Positions 23,701 through 33,400 of a stretch of 64,000 nucleotides of DNA are shown in pieces (position 1 is the stretch's first letter; each line of letters begins with the position of its first letter). The stretch covers positions 69,875,689-69,939,688 of the forward strand of contig NC_044571.1 of the NCBI RefSeq assembly GCF_901933205.1, in the 5' to 3' direction. The notes under the pieces are model-generated. The model made no database searches. It was not told the DNA's origin and saw only the letters and a list, made by a program, of their open reading frames with translations. The position numbers and the translations under genes are program-made. This DNA is from Camarhynchus parvulus (taxonomy: Eukaryota; Chordata; Aves; Passeriformes; Thraupidae).

Positions 23701-26340
23701 CAAGTGGCCGTGAACCCCCTAGACAAGATTCTGCCTTACATAAAAGTGCACAGTTTCATAGAGAATGCTGCTCACTCTGCCTGTGCACTGAGCCAGCTGG
23801 CTGGAAATGAACCCAAATCTGAAAACATAATACAGAAAAAGCTCTCCTGAGAGCACATTCCCTTTGGATAGGAACTTGTTCACATCTCCCAAAAAGAGCA
23901 GAGGCAGAAGCAAGCCAAGTTTGCACACAACAGTACAGACCTGCCAGTTTTTAAAATCCACACTGAATTCACAGTGCAACACTAAAAAAACAGTGTGACT
24001 GCAAGATACACCTGAACTTGCTTGCTCTATGCCTCAAGCTGTGAGAACACCAAACAGCTCTGATGCAGTCAGCAGGACATACTACTTCAGCTCCAGCACA
24101 GCATTTTTCTGTGATCATTTCCTTGCTCCCAGTTGGCTCAAAAGACAGGCAAAGCAAATGCTGTCTGCAGAAAAAAACCCTCAGCAAACATGACATATTT
24201 CACACCGTGCATGAGAATGGTGGTACATTTCACTTGTTAAATACCACATATTCATCTGTTAAGACTAAGGACACATCATTATTTGCATAGATCTTTAACT
24301 TGACACTAACAGAACTTTAGGGGCTGTCTACAAAGACTTCAGATGACCCTAGAAATTCACTAAGGGAAAACTGCTGGATATGAAGATAAGCAGCCAGTTC
24401 CTCAGCAACAGTCATAAGAGGATCTAAATACACTGTGTAACAGATTGGCCCCAAGACCAAATCTGGATAAATGAAAGCTGTACACATTCCTAGCAAGTAA
24501 GACAAGTAAAAAGTGTATTATCCACACTTGAACAATCATAGCACAACACCAAAATGAGGTCTTATCATTCAAAATGAGGTCTCCTTCAGTATAATTAGAA
24601 CATTAGCCATTCTCACTTTTCTGAAACTTAAGGATGGCACTACTGAGCAACTGTCTGAGAAAATAGAAGATGAAACTCAATGACAATGCAAACACAAAGT
24701 AACTCTAAATAACATTAGACATTAAATAGTCAGCTGTTCAAGAAAGATAGAGGATCACTTGCAAGCTTATCTGAAAATAATAATTAAATGCTCAGCAAGA
24801 CTCAAAATTCTACAAATTCCCAGGGCAATAATGATAAAACAGAAGTCTGTTTTGAATACAATCTGAAGTCCTTAACACTCCACCTTAAAAAAATCACAAC
24901 ATACCCTAACTTACATATCCTAAGCAGAAATAACAGTGATCAGAAATACATAATGGTTTCTATTCAAAAAGATCACTTACAGATCAGGACACTTCAACCT
25001 GGGAAAGATATCGTCAGGAGAACAGGATGAAGACTTAACAAAATCAGAAATTATTATGGAAATGCACAAGATGAAAGCACCTTTCATTATTTTTCATCAG
25101 ACTGAAATGAGAAGGTATCAAAAGGAAGAAACAGGTCAACTTCTATTGTGGGACATTCTGCCAAAGGTCATTGGTCAAGAAGAAGGTGTAATCCCTATTT
25201 CAACAGATCTAAGCAATACCACAGATGATAGTTTTACAAATGCTCATTGCATAGGATGATTCAGATGGACCTCCAGCTCCGAAAAATCCCTAAATCCCTG
25301 ACAATTGAAAAGAGGAAATGCTGTGTCTCTTGTCCTCTTTCTCTAAGCAAAGGCTTTTTCCTGTCATCATGAACTGCACAGCAGTGGGCCCCATAGTCTG
25401 AGCTCCATACAGACTCTCAGTTTGAAAACCACGTCCATTTACAAAGAGAAGCAACTGATGAAGCAGTAATTTCTTTTCTAGGAGCAGCGTTATCAGCACA
25501 AACAACAGCTGCTGATTGTTAAAGACTGTCTGAAAAACATCTCTTATCCCTTTCATCAAAAATATTGTTCATCTTGCAAACACTCCAGTCATGCTTCTAG
25601 AATTGCTAGTGGTGGTGTCACCTGACAGGTGTGGTGTGTAGGCTATTCTGTACAGAGCTGATGTTAGCCTGCTTCAACAGTAGCCTGCTCAGCAAATGAC
25701 ATCCTTTCAATGTGCTTAATTTCATTCATATGAATTGAGCACACATATATATAAGAGAGAAGGCTTAAGAAATACTAGCACACTACGAAAAACTAAAATT
25801 TCAGTCAAATGTGTCATTTGATGCCAAGAGGCAGAAGAGTTTGCTGGCTCAGTCCTGTAGAACTCAAGTGCTGGTCTTGTTTCTTGCACTAATTTCTCTC
25901 ACCTTAGAAAAATTTCTGGTCTATGCTCTGGTCTTTTGGTTGGGGCTTTTCTTGGTAGTGGTTTTTTTTCCTGCTTGATTGGTTTTTTTTGTTCATTTGG
26001 TTTTTGGAGTGGGTTTGGGGGTGGGGGGAGGGTTGGGTTTTTAATAAACTTCAAAATAAAGAAGAGCATAAAGGCAATTATTATTACAGCATATTATTAC
26101 AATACATAAATGGTAATGTCCCATACCATACTTTTGCTGTTTAAAACAATCCATCTCAAAGCTTTTCATCATGAATCAAATACTTGCAGGAAGTTACAGA
26201 TACTTACTTAAGCTGCTTAGCTGGCGTATGATAGCAGCAAGGGTGCTATTTGTTACACATTCCAGTTCACTTGTAATTCCCTCTGGCAGAGCTCCTCGGC
26301 AGAGATGCCGTGGTTCAATGTTCCTTTTCACCAAAGGCAT
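5594..26340 (-). CDS. WASF3: WASF3 (WAVE3), eight coding exons, 497 aa
   Basis: This is the actin nucleation-promoting factor WAVE3. It works in the WAVE regulatory complex (CYFIP, NCKAP1, ABI, BRK1) downstream of Rac and activates Arp2/3 at lamellipodia. Coding segments on the minus strand, in transcript order, are 26340-26208, 20197-20063, 16640-16487, 16068-15951, 11456-11281, 8692-8429, 6811-6456 and 5751-5594. Their lengths (133, 135, 154, 118, 176, 264, 356, 158) sum to 1,494 nt and all phases agree. Domains: WAVE homology domain about 1-170, basic stretch about 170-215, proline-rich about 270-425, WH2 433-455, connector about 466-481, acidic tail 482-497 with Trp495. The tail ending [11 protein letters not shown] separates WASF3 from WASF1 and WASF2. 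Human WASF3 is 502 aa. The tyrosines reported as ABL targets in human WASF3 (151, 248, 337, 486) are present here at 151, 248, 337 and 481. Identity is by recalled family sequence, not by a search. Confidence 0.97.
5752..6455 (-). other. WASF3: WASF3 intron, 704 bp
   Basis: The intron starts with a GTAAGT donor and ends in GTCTCTGCAG. I see no repeat or other feature in it. Confidence 0.9.
6456..6811 (-). CDS. WASF3: WASF3 exon encoding residues 327-445 (proline-rich, WH2 start)
   Basis: This is the longest coding exon. It encodes [14 protein letters not shown], an eight-proline run, [15 protein letters not shown], and a second block with runs of four and six prolines split by glycine. It then encodes [13 protein letters not shown], the first half of the actin-binding WH2 motif. 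Tyr337 is in the human register. The acceptor is TTATATAG and the donor GTAAGT. The proline codons make the plus strand strikingly GGA/GGGGGA-rich at 6569-6612 and 6746-6768. Human WASF3 is 502 aa against 497 here; part of that difference probably falls in this region. Confidence 0.95.
6812..8428 (-). other. WASF3: WASF3 intron, 1,617 bp
   Basis: The intron starts with a GTAAGT donor and ends in TTTTATATAG. It is unique AT-rich sequence with no recognisable element. Confidence 0.9.
8429..8692 (-). CDS. WASF3: WASF3 exon encoding residues 239-326
   Basis: The exon encodes [20 protein letters not shown] through [12 protein letters not shown] to a first proline run ([10 protein letters not shown]) and VPAEYG. 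Tyr248 is present in the human register. This is the linker leading into the proline-rich region, which in the family binds profilin and SH3 proteins such as IRSp53. The acceptor is AATTGTAG and the donor GTAAGT. Composition is Ser/Thr/Pro/His-rich and probably disordered. Confidence 0.95.
8693..11280 (-). other. WASF3: WASF3 intron, 2,588 bp
   Basis: The donor is the unusual GTCTGT and the acceptor is TTAATTGTAG. The content is AT-rich with short A runs. No mobile element was recognised. Confidence 0.9.
11281..11456 (-). CDS. WASF3: WASF3 exon encoding residues 181-238
   Basis: The exon encodes [20 protein letters not shown] followed by [20 protein letters not shown] and SPDT. This is the basic region and the segment after it. 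The acceptor is ACATTAG. The donor is GTCTGT, which departs from GTRAGT at +3 and +4. The reading frame demands this site because AG|G makes Arg239 with the next exon, so the boundary is firm despite the weak donor. At 176 nt, skipping it would shift the frame. Confidence 0.95.
13544..13567. repeat. Inverted repeat, 10-bp arms
   Basis: GTTTATACAT at 13544-13553 is matched by ATGTATAAAC at 13558-13567, with a GTGG loop. It sits in a strongly AT-rich stretch, so a chance origin is plausible. Confidence 0.55.
15909..15940 (-). promoter_or_regulatory. Perfect hairpin next to the exon 5 donor
   Basis: Positions 15909-15922 and 15927-15940 are perfect reverse complements (14 bp, arm AAACATAATAGCAC) around a 4-nt loop. 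In the WASF3 pre-mRNA the stem would start ten bases after the 5' splice site. The structure is seen directly; a role in splicing is inference. Confidence 0.6.
15951..16068 (-). CDS. WASF3: WASF3 exon encoding residues 141-180
   Basis: The exon encodes [20 protein letters not shown] and then a Lys/Arg/Glu-rich stretch (KRKEKRRQK). It includes Tyr151, which matches a human WASF3 phosphorylation site. The lysine-rich end starts the basic region proposed to bind phosphoinositides. The acceptor is TTTTCCAG. The donor GTAAAA is weaker than consensus because it lacks G at +5. A perfect inverted repeat begins ten bases inside the following intron and is listed separately. Confidence 0.95.
16069..16486 (-). 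other. WASF3: WASF3 intron, 418 bp
   Basis: This is the shortest intron of the gene. The donor is GTAGGG and the acceptor CTGCTTTTCCAG. Nothing else is visible. Confidence 0.9.
16487..16640 (-). CDS. WASF3: WASF3 exon encoding residues 90-140
   Basis: The exon encodes [15 protein letters not shown] through [11 protein letters not shown], the second half of the WAVE homology domain. Two AG acceptors lie 11 nt apart. The upstream one (ending CTGACAG, AG at 16642-16641) restores Val90-Ser-Leu-Gln and keeps the frame. The downstream CAG would remove 11 nt and shift the frame, so the upstream site is taken. The donor is GTAGGG. The exon ends with the first two bases (AG) of Arg141. Confidence 0.95.
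18709..18760. repeat. A-rich low-complexity tract
   Basis: Two long adenine runs are followed by AACAAAACCAACAAAACC-like sequence. This kind of A-rich tract recurs in the window at 4301-4350, 39424-39515 and 42489-42525. No source element is recognisable. Confidence 0.6.
18931..19062 (-). mobile_element. CR1 LINE 3' remnant
   Basis: The plus strand reads as the reverse complement of a CR1 3' end: a CACAG start, a TTGGAGGGGTTCTTAAAGAT core, ATCTCATTCCAATCTCCCTACC, then GGGCATCTACAGTTTCTTTGG. A segment between the CCAGG block and the GGGCATC block of typical CR1 is missing. It is old and truncated. Confidence 0.75.
20063..20197 (-). CDS. WASF3: WASF3 exon encoding residues 45-89
   Basis: The exon continues the WAVE homology domain ([17 protein letters not shown]..., [13 protein letters not shown]). 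The heptad-like hydrophobics fit the helical bundle that binds ABI and BRK1. The acceptor is CTTACACAG and the donor GTAGGT. It starts in phase 1 (A|GC, Ser45) and ends in phase 1 (G|TG, Val90). Its 135 nt are a multiple of three, but the split codons mean skipping would also alter the junction residue. Confidence 0.96.
20829..21372 (-). mobile_element. CR1 LINE 3' fragment
   Basis: On the minus strand this reads as CR1 reverse-transcriptase C-terminus ([27 protein letters not shown]) followed by the short CR1 3' end. The plus-strand side starts with degenerate octamers (AATCACTGAATCAATTC) and a GGAAAAGACCTCTGAGATCA block. The frame is broken toward the 5' part. Homology fades near 21372. Confidence 0.88.
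21478..21500. repeat. Inverted repeat, 9-bp arms
   Basis: CCTAGTCCT and AGGACTAGG are perfect reverse complements around a 5-nt loop. It lies just beyond the recognisable end of the CR1 fragment and may be chance. Confidence 0.5.
22409..22560 (-). mobile_element. CR1 LINE 3' remnant
   Basis: The reverse complement matches a CR1 tail: the CACAGAATAACTGAAGTTCA start, a CATCTGGTCCAATTCC block, CCAGCTGGGTTTTGAACAC, then CTCCACAACTCCTCTGGGC. It is short and degraded. Confidence 0.7.
24551..24582. repeat. Short direct repeat, 20-bp spacing
   Basis: AAAATGAGGTCT occurs at 24551-24562 and again at 24571-24582, as an incomplete tandem duplication. Confidence 0.6.
26011..26037 (+). repeat. G-rich run, potential G-quadruplex
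   Basis: The plus strand carries five G tracts of three or more separated by one to three bases, inside a wider T/G-rich stretch (about 25936-26045). It lies 171-197 bases past the donor of the start-codon exon, and the G-rich strand is the template strand. Confidence 0.6.
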
Positions 26341-26350
26341 GGCTCACAAT
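26208..26350 (-). CDS. WASF3: WASF3 start-codon exon (residues 1-44)
   Basis: The exon opens after an AG acceptor at 26352-26351, has ten untranslated bases, then the ATG at 26340-26338. The protein begins [16 protein letters not shown], the conserved WAVE N-terminus that packs against the WAVE complex. The start is chosen by homology. The context is acceptable, with G at -3 but C at +4. Because the exon has its own acceptor, at least one non-coding exon must lie upstream. The exon ends ...SSL plus one base of Ser45 at a strong donor, GTAAGT (26207-26202). Coding part: 26208-26340. Confidence 0.96.
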
Positions 26351-27078
26351 CTGGAATTTACAAACAAATACATATGACATTTACAAAAATGAAATTAAGA
26401 GCTCTTAATCAGTGTAGCACACATTCAGGCTTTTTTTCTCCAAAAAGTACTTCACCTTTCTTCTTTTAAAGCCTTGCTTCAGCCTTCCCACTGTAAGATA
26501 CTGTACAATTCCTACCAGGGTAATGGAGTTGTCCACTCCTGCCAGAATATGACAAGAGCATGCAGAGCAGCAGAGAGTAAAGGCAATATAGGTGATGTAG
26601 GCTTTTTGCCTTAGATTTGGTGTAAGATTTACTGTATGCACAGACTTGTGCTGCAGTTCCAGAATCACTGGACTTGAGTGCACATTTGCATTTAGAAAAA
26701 ACTGGCAGTCCCCACAGGAATGGCAGGAAAGGTCACTGTCTGGAGCAGGCTGGCATCCAGCCTTGGCAAGCTGGCCACCAACAGACCGAGCAAGCACTAC
26801 AGCCCCCAATGACATCAGACACCGACCTACCCCAGCCCTGACAGTTTTCAGTAAAAATGATAAATTCATCTGACACCTAAGGGCAAGTGCCTCTCAGAAT
26901 TAAGCTGCATGAGGAAGAAGATGGTTTTCCACAGGGTGAGCTGTATGGCATTCTGAATGGGATAAGGGCATTCACCGAACAGCTTTTGAGAACATGCCAG
27001 ATGCAGGAAGACATTTATCTGAGAAAACTAAGGTTGTCAGACCTGGTTTTCTTGGAAAAATGAAATAAATGAGGATGG
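26351..27078 (-). other. Non-coding sequence upstream of the start-codon exon
   Basis: This is intron 1 sequence by inference, ending in AAATTCCAG at the exon. A 154-codon open frame (26869-26405, minus) runs through it and stops before the exon. It resembles no family I know. Confidence 0.6.
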
Positions 27079-27514
27079 TGTCTTGGTTCCAGCCCAGACC
27101 AAGGGGAGGGTCCAAGACATTGCACTATTTGATACCATCTCACATGATTGCCAGGGGCAGAGAAAAGGGATTCCTCTCTCATTTCCAAGAAACAGTGCAT
27201 TCCTCTACAGCCAGGAACAACCTGGCTTCTGTCAAGTCAGGCTCTGCTTTTTTTGAGCATTTTTGCACATGAATCATTCCCTCTTTTTATATACTTATTA
27301 ATATCGTTGCTGCTAGTTTGTTTTCAGATCTCATTGCTGTTTCCAGTGAATTGTTCTTATCTCAGGCTGTGATCTTTGCCTTTTGTGCATCCAGTTCTCC
27401 TCTCTGGCCACCCTGGGGCAGAAGAGGGGGAGAAGCGGAGCAAGAGAGTGAGTCTGGTTTGGAAAGTCTCGGTGGGAGAGCTAAAGTGTGGAGTACCATT
27501 CCTAAACCACAACA
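27079..27514 (+). mobile_element. Solo ERVL-like LTR with GATGG target duplication
   Basis: This 436-bp element runs from TGTCTTGGTTCC to CCTAAACCACAACA and is flanked on both sides by GATGG (27074-27078 and 27515-27519), a perfect 5-bp duplication. It has a TATA-like TTTTTATATACTTA near 27285-27297 and the CTTATCTCAGG motif near 27356 seen in related bird LTRs. No retroviral genes are attached, so it is a recombined solo LTR. Class is by recalled resemblance to avian ERVL LTRs and the 5-bp duplication. It is antisense to WASF3. Confidence 0.85.
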
Positions 27515-29638
27515 GATGGGGAAAACAAACACAAAAAAGAGATCTCGAAGCATCACAAAAGGGCACAATGGCATAGAAAACACTGTCCTGCAGAGAGCAG
27601 CTTTGAGAGCAAGGATGCCCAAGTGAGACAGAATTCTCCCAAGAGGGAAGTGATATAAGACAAAAACATCTAAAGCAGTTTTCTTTAAAACTATAGTCAA
27701 TTCAATGTCCACGTACTACTCATGAATAATATTCTGTTTAAAACAATGTGGCATGGAAATTTTCTGGAACAAGAAGTTACATTATTACCAAGGACATAGT
27801 TCATTGGGAAAGACTTAGCTGAAAATTTCTTTTTTACTGTACTAAAGCAATTAAAATAGCCTTTCCATTTCTCTAATTAAAATCACATTAGTAAATTAAA
27901 AAATCCTTTTGCCTTTCAAATGTTGCACAATAATTTCTGTAATTACTTCCGCCTGAAAATTTGAAATATTTTATTCCCAAGAACATTTCTAAAAGCTTAA
28001 CAGCCTTAATGAACAAAAAGAAACTATTTAACTGTAAGACTATTTCATAACAAGTCAGGAAGGAACAAACTCATGACTTGTAAGCAGCAGTCTTGAATTA
28101 TATTGTACGTCTTTCTTAATATGAGACAATTTGAATATGTCAGAATTTTAGCTGAGTTTGCTAAATTTTACACAGCACATCAGAGGTAACAGAGGAACAA
28201 TTTCTGTATTTGATAAAAAAACCTTCCTGTTTCTGTTCTATGTTTTTGTATTCCGCTACAAACATATATATTTCAAAATACTACTTCATACCCATTGCAG
28301 ACACTTTGCTGAACTTGATCAAAAATAAGTCAAAACTGGAAATTCACTATTACTGAAGAGCAACATCTAGCACCAACACTCTGCAAACAGGCTAGTGCAT
28401 TGGAGCTACAAAATAGGAATAATTATGAGGAATTCTTCCACTCTAATGTAAATGCTACAGTGAAAATGCATTTCATATAAACATAATTTGTAAGAAATAA
28501 ATCAAAAAGGAGCACAAATTAGTGCTAAATTAATTATATGATGAGGCCTGTTTTTCCCATGGCTTTCTGTCTAGCACTCTCAGAGCTGCCCCCTGCCCTT
28601 ACCTTTTGCAGTTCACCCACCTCCCTCACTAGCCCACACAGCACTCTGGGCCCAGCTGGGAGCTGGCTGAGCACTGCCCAGCTAATCGTCTCCACCTCTT
28701 GAAACACCTACCATATGAGCACAATCAGAATGCCTTCCACCAGGAGCTCTTATTTAAGTCCCTTCTCCACAAAATGTTCTTTTTTGCCTGTAAAAGCTAA
28801 TTTAAAGAAAACATACAACTGCAGTTTGAGCTTTTTGTTTTCTTGTCACTTACTGATGAAACGGTCCAGTGTGTTCAAGAGCTACCAGGAGAGTGACAGA
28901 CCAACACAAGAAATCCCATTTCTCTAAAGAGCAGGCTAAAGCACACACCAGGGCTGAGGGTAGGGGAAAATAAACAACTTTCATATTTGAATGCATGATT
29001 TAAATTATTATGTAGCAATCTCATTTCAGTTTGAAGTTTAATTCCAAAAGATAAACTGAACACCAATGAGTAAATATATGCAACAAATTAAGCAATACGC
29101 TACCTGCTCTTAATCAGAGGGAAAAAAAAAAAACTCTGCAACTGCAATAAATTTCTTCTAACTTAAACCGTTTACCTAACTGAATTAAACACTACAGACC
29201 TATTTAGATATTAACCCATTACTAAGTAAAAAGCTTGTGTCCTTACTACTAAAGCACAACCACCTTTTTCTTCACCACACACAATTCAGATTAACTTAAT
29301 CCTTTTTAAGGAAAATGCATGAGAAGTGAGGCTAAATTCATTTCAAAATCTATGCAGCAAGAAGTCAGACGAGGAATCAAGACAAAACAGGCCTCTGAAT
29401 TGCAGGGTCTTCATGAGATACAACCAGACTGAAGGGAATGTGTTACCAGGAGCAGAAACCAAGAATTTGCAATGGCAATTCCACTGCCTTCCACATTCAT
29501 CTTCCACCTGTTTTGAGTCACACTCAGTCCCAGTTTCTTTCTAGACAAGAAATACACTGTGATGCCACTATATTAAATGCACTGGAATTTAGAAATCATA
29601 TTCAATTTTGCAGAACAGAGGTTTAATAACTTCCCTTC
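27515..29638. other. Intron 1 interval between the two LTRs
   Basis: AT-rich sequence with a GC-richer patch near 28580-28690. No gene or recognised repeat. Confidence 0.5.
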
Positions 29639-30225
29639 TGCCATGGTTTAACCCTAGCAAGAGCCAAGCCCCCCAGAGAGTTGCTCTCTCTGTCCCTCAC
29701 CAGCTGGATTAGGGAGAGAATCAAGAGAAAAGATAGAAAACTCATAGGCTGAGATAAAGACAGTTTAATAGGGACAGCAAAAGCTGCCCACACAAGAAAA
29801 GCACACCAAGGAATTAATTCACTGCTTCCCACAGGCAGGCAGGTGTTCAGCCATCTCCAGAAGAGCAGGGCTCCATCACACAATGGTGACTTGGGAAGTC
29901 AAAGTACTGCACCATAACCTCAAACATCCCCCCTTCTTCTCCTCACTTTATACACTGAGCATGATGTCACACGGTCTGGAATACTCCCATGGTCATTTTG
30001 GGTCACCTGTCCCAGCTGTGTCTCTTCCCAAATCTCCCAAACACCACAGTATTCTCCTTGACAATGTCAAAGTACAATAAGCAGAAAAGGCTGTGGCTCT
30101 GTGTAAGCCCTGCTGAGCAACAGCACCTCTAATTTAACAACCCTGGGTTCAGCACAAATCTGACACACAGCTCCCTACTAGCCCCCGTGACAAAAAGTAA
30201 CTCTACCCCAGCCAAAACGAGAACA
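29639..30225 (-). mobile_element. Solo ERVL-like LTR with CCTTC target duplication
   Basis: Read on the minus strand, this 587-bp element begins TGTTCTCGTTTTGGCTGGGG and ends GGGTTAAACCATGGCA. It is flanked by CCTTC at 29634-29638 and 30226-30230, a perfect 5-bp duplication. A TATAAA box lies at 29952-29947 and an ATTAAA signal at 29769-29764, followed by the CTTTATCTCAG motif. That is the expected U3-R-U5 order. There is no internal retroviral sequence. It lies in the same orientation as WASF3, about 3.3 kb upstream of the start-codon exon, so it could act as a promoter; that is inference. Family assignment is by recall of avian ERVL LTRs. Confidence 0.9.
29947..29952 (-). promoter_or_regulatory. 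TATA box of the minus-strand LTR
   Basis: TATAAA reads on the minus strand within GTGTATAAAGTG. It sits about 270 bases inside the LTR from its 5' end, as expected for a U3 promoter. Activity is unknown. Confidence 0.5.
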
Positions 30226-30337
30226 CCTTCCATCCACAAATAACTGAAAAATCTAATGCAAATAAACTAATATTTTCAAAAATTATGTCAGTGCAGTAGA
30301 TTGGCCCCCATGCTAAATCGGTAATTTTTTTCCTCAT

Positions 30338-30410
30338 TTTACCTCATTTTCATTTTACATTGAAACCATTTTACATTCATTTACCTCATTTTCATTTTAC
30401 AATGAAACCA
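30338..30410. repeat. Tandem duplication, 42-bp period
   Basis: A 31-bp block (30338-30368) recurs at 30380-30410 with one difference (T or A before TGAAACCA). Both copies contain ACCTCATTTTCATTTTACA. Confidence 0.75.
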
Positions 30411-33400
30411 AAGACTTATAATTTGGATAAAGGGGTTCATCTCCACTGTGAAGCCACCTACACCCAACAGCTGCCTTTAAGCCATCAGCTGCATCAAGCA
30501 CAAGAGAGGAAGACTCTAGAAAGATGCTATATTGCACATATACAACTGGCTGAAGTGGAAATGTATGACACATTAGTGTCAGACCAGAAAAATCTGAGTA
30601 GTCAAAAGAGGAGAGAAGAAAACTAAGAGGGTGAGAGGTCGCTTAACATCTCATTAAACCCATGAGTGCCTCACTGGACATGGATCAGATTCGACATCTG
30701 GCTGGACTGAACTCTGACTGCAGTACAAACGGACACTGCTCTCCAAACCCTCCAGGCATCAGCAACTCGATTTCCACACACATTCTGAAAGGACAGGACA
30801 TCAAAAGCTTGAATTAGCTTAGATCAACCCTTTAAAATTCAGATTTTGCATGCTTCCTCGGTATTCTCACCTCCCTTTCTCTTCTTTCTCTCTTCCCCTC
30901 CCATAAAAACTTGCATAACAACTCCGCAACAACTTGCCTTTTGTCTTAAAATTAGAAGGCACTTATCCCAGTACTCATTGCTGTAGAGGCAAGTGTGCTA
31001 TGGAAAGACTTAATCAAAGCATTTTTGCTTTTCTTTGCATGCTTCCCCCGCAGCCACAGAAGTACCACTCCAGGTCAACTCAGACTGCCTTCCCCTGGAC
31101 AGCAGCTGCTAAACTGCTTGCAATAGGTCTGACACTGCCTTGGCAAGTCAGATTCTTAAAAAATCATGTAGAGAGCAGATGTACAGTAACAAACTTGAAA
31201 GATGACAAACACCATGTGCAATCTTTCCAAACAACAGCAGAGCACAGCTATTACAAGAAACAAGATGAATTTTTCAAATATTTGAGCTGCTGGCAAAAAC
31301 CTGAAGTACCAGCTGTTCCCCAAACCTGCCTTTTGTCCTTTCACATTCCCAAAAAGGCACTGCAATTTACATGAGTGCTAAGAATAATGTACCTGAATTC
31401 CATAGTTCTTTATTTTAAGTTCTTTACATATTCACTAATGCCACAAAACAAATTCCAATTCTTTAAACAGCCTCCCTGCTTGTGAATGTTTACTTATTAC
31501 ATTTTCTCAAAGACACTGTTCAATCCCTTTCTTAAACTCTTCAGAGATTTCTTCTTATATCCTCTAGTAAAATATGACAAAGCTGAACATTTTACATGAA
31601 AAAGAGCTTACTATACATCAATTCCAAATTCTCCCTGAATATAGTCTATTTTTTTCAGAGAGCTTTGGAGCTTTCCATTGATCAATCTCCCAGCTCTCTA
31701 TACATACCATAATTCTCTTTCTACGGAGAAGAAAACTGAGACAGACTGAATACACAGCTTGCCATGAGTAATGTACCAGATGGGATTCCATTCAGAATTA
31801 AGCACCTAAATTTGTATGACTACATATATATGAGCTCAGCAGAAGCCCAGAGAGCAACCAAATCCCTGCATCTCTTGACTCATACAAGAATGGCATGGTG
31901 TGCTCAAACACCTCATGTGTAAGCTCTGATAGACACTCACCTAAATTTCAGTGTCTAAATCCACAACTGCATTTCACCTCATCAAAACCAGAGAAATACT
32001 GTTGGATTTCTCACATCAAGCCATACAATCAAGTATGTAATATTAATCACAGTCTCCACGCCTAGGACATTTCAACATTTAGAACCTTTACAGTTAAGTT
32101 TTCCCATATCTGATGTCCTAACAGTCAATTCAACACACACTTTCCATCTGCCCATTTTCCTGTTCAAGTTTGTAATTCTAGATAGCCTGCCATCACCCAC
32201 CTTCAAGATTCATGTTTGTGCTAAACTGGAATTAGAAGAGAAAGCAGAAAGGTGAAATACCCCAAGCACCAGCTTTCAAGATGCTCTCCCATGTCCATTT
32301 TTCCCCCCCATGGAGGTGCCATTATCACAGATCTCCATGTCCTCCAAAGGCTCTTCATCCTTCACGAGATGAAAGAAAATGGCTACATGGAGAAAAAGCA
32401 CTGCTATTCCTCCTATCCTAATGGAAGGAAAGGAATAAATATGTCTTAAATGCATGCTCCTTTCTGGTTTTTCTTTATCCTAAGTGACCGAGAACCTGAT
32501 GTTTGTGAACCTTTCCTACTTGTCATCTCTGAATGTCATTTACTACCTGAACACTAATGACAAGTTAAAAACAAATCATAACTAGCATATATTCTGGAAA
32601 TTATTGAATTCAAGATTCATCTGATGTCCTTCTTCTGTACAGTTAAAAGTTTTGTGCTTTTTTTCCTTTTTTTTTAAACTGGCTTCATTCTAACAAGAAT
32701 GTGAATCCATATTTTGTATACTGCAAAATAATACAGAATATTTAGCCATCAGTTATTGTCTCACAGTGCTCTGTAATAGCACAGAATTATTTTTTATCAA
32801 AAGGCATCCAAACAAGACAAATTTTTAATAGTCTCTTCTAGCTATTCGAATTCTATCAAGTATGCAATTCCTCTCCCAGCCACATTACCATGTAATTAGT
32901 ATCAAAACAAAATATTGTTTTATTAAACCACAATCATGCTTTAAGTACCAAGTACTTTACTTTTATTAGAGCTAACCCAATGTAAGGGAAATTGTACTTT
33001 TTAGTTAATATATATATTTTTTCACATAATTTTTAATGCAACTCTCTTGATTTTGATAGGAGTTTGGAGATGTAAGGGCAGACTTTTGATATAACTATGC
33101 ACAAAATCTAATAGAATTCTATTTCCTAAGGATAATTAAAAATCAAGAACATTTCTTATCCACAACAAACCACATCTTTCAACAATAAAGTGAAATGCCT
33201 AGAAAATGTCCTCCTCGCTAGAAGTTAATATATAGCCATTCTGTCACCATTGCTTCCACAGATCTTCCTCCTGATTGCCAGGTCTGAGTGAAAGGGATGA
33301 GAGTCAAGGCTGGAATGAAAGCAGGTTTTTCCTCTCCGTATCAGACAACCGCGTCTCATCTTCCTCTCACATCATACCAATCTAAGTACTAGCAATGATG

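Larger units (their letters stand above)
20198..26207 (-). other. WASF3: WASF3 intron after the start-codon exon, 6,010 bp
   Basis: The donor is GTAAGT and the acceptor TTTTCTTACACAG. It holds two CR1 remnants (20829-21372 and 22409-22560), a 9-bp-arm inverted repeat (21478-21500), a 12-bp direct repeat (24551-24582) and a G-rich run close to the donor (26011-26037). The rest appears to be unique sequence. Confidence 0.9.

Noticed and set aside
26405..26869. 154-codon minus-strand open frame just upstream of the ATG exon, cysteine-rich
   Set aside because: It stops before the exon acceptor, shows no family resemblance, and does not join in frame to WASF3. It is most likely chance intron sequence.
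27318..27712. Overlapping frames on both strands near 27.3-27.7 kb
   Set aside because: They fall in and just past the plus-strand LTR and are not retroviral genes.
30934..31374. 146-codon plus-strand open frame
   Set aside because: It is the longest frame outside repeats apart from 26405-26869, but has no recognisable motif, no splice or promoter context, and is within the range expected by chance in 64 kb.
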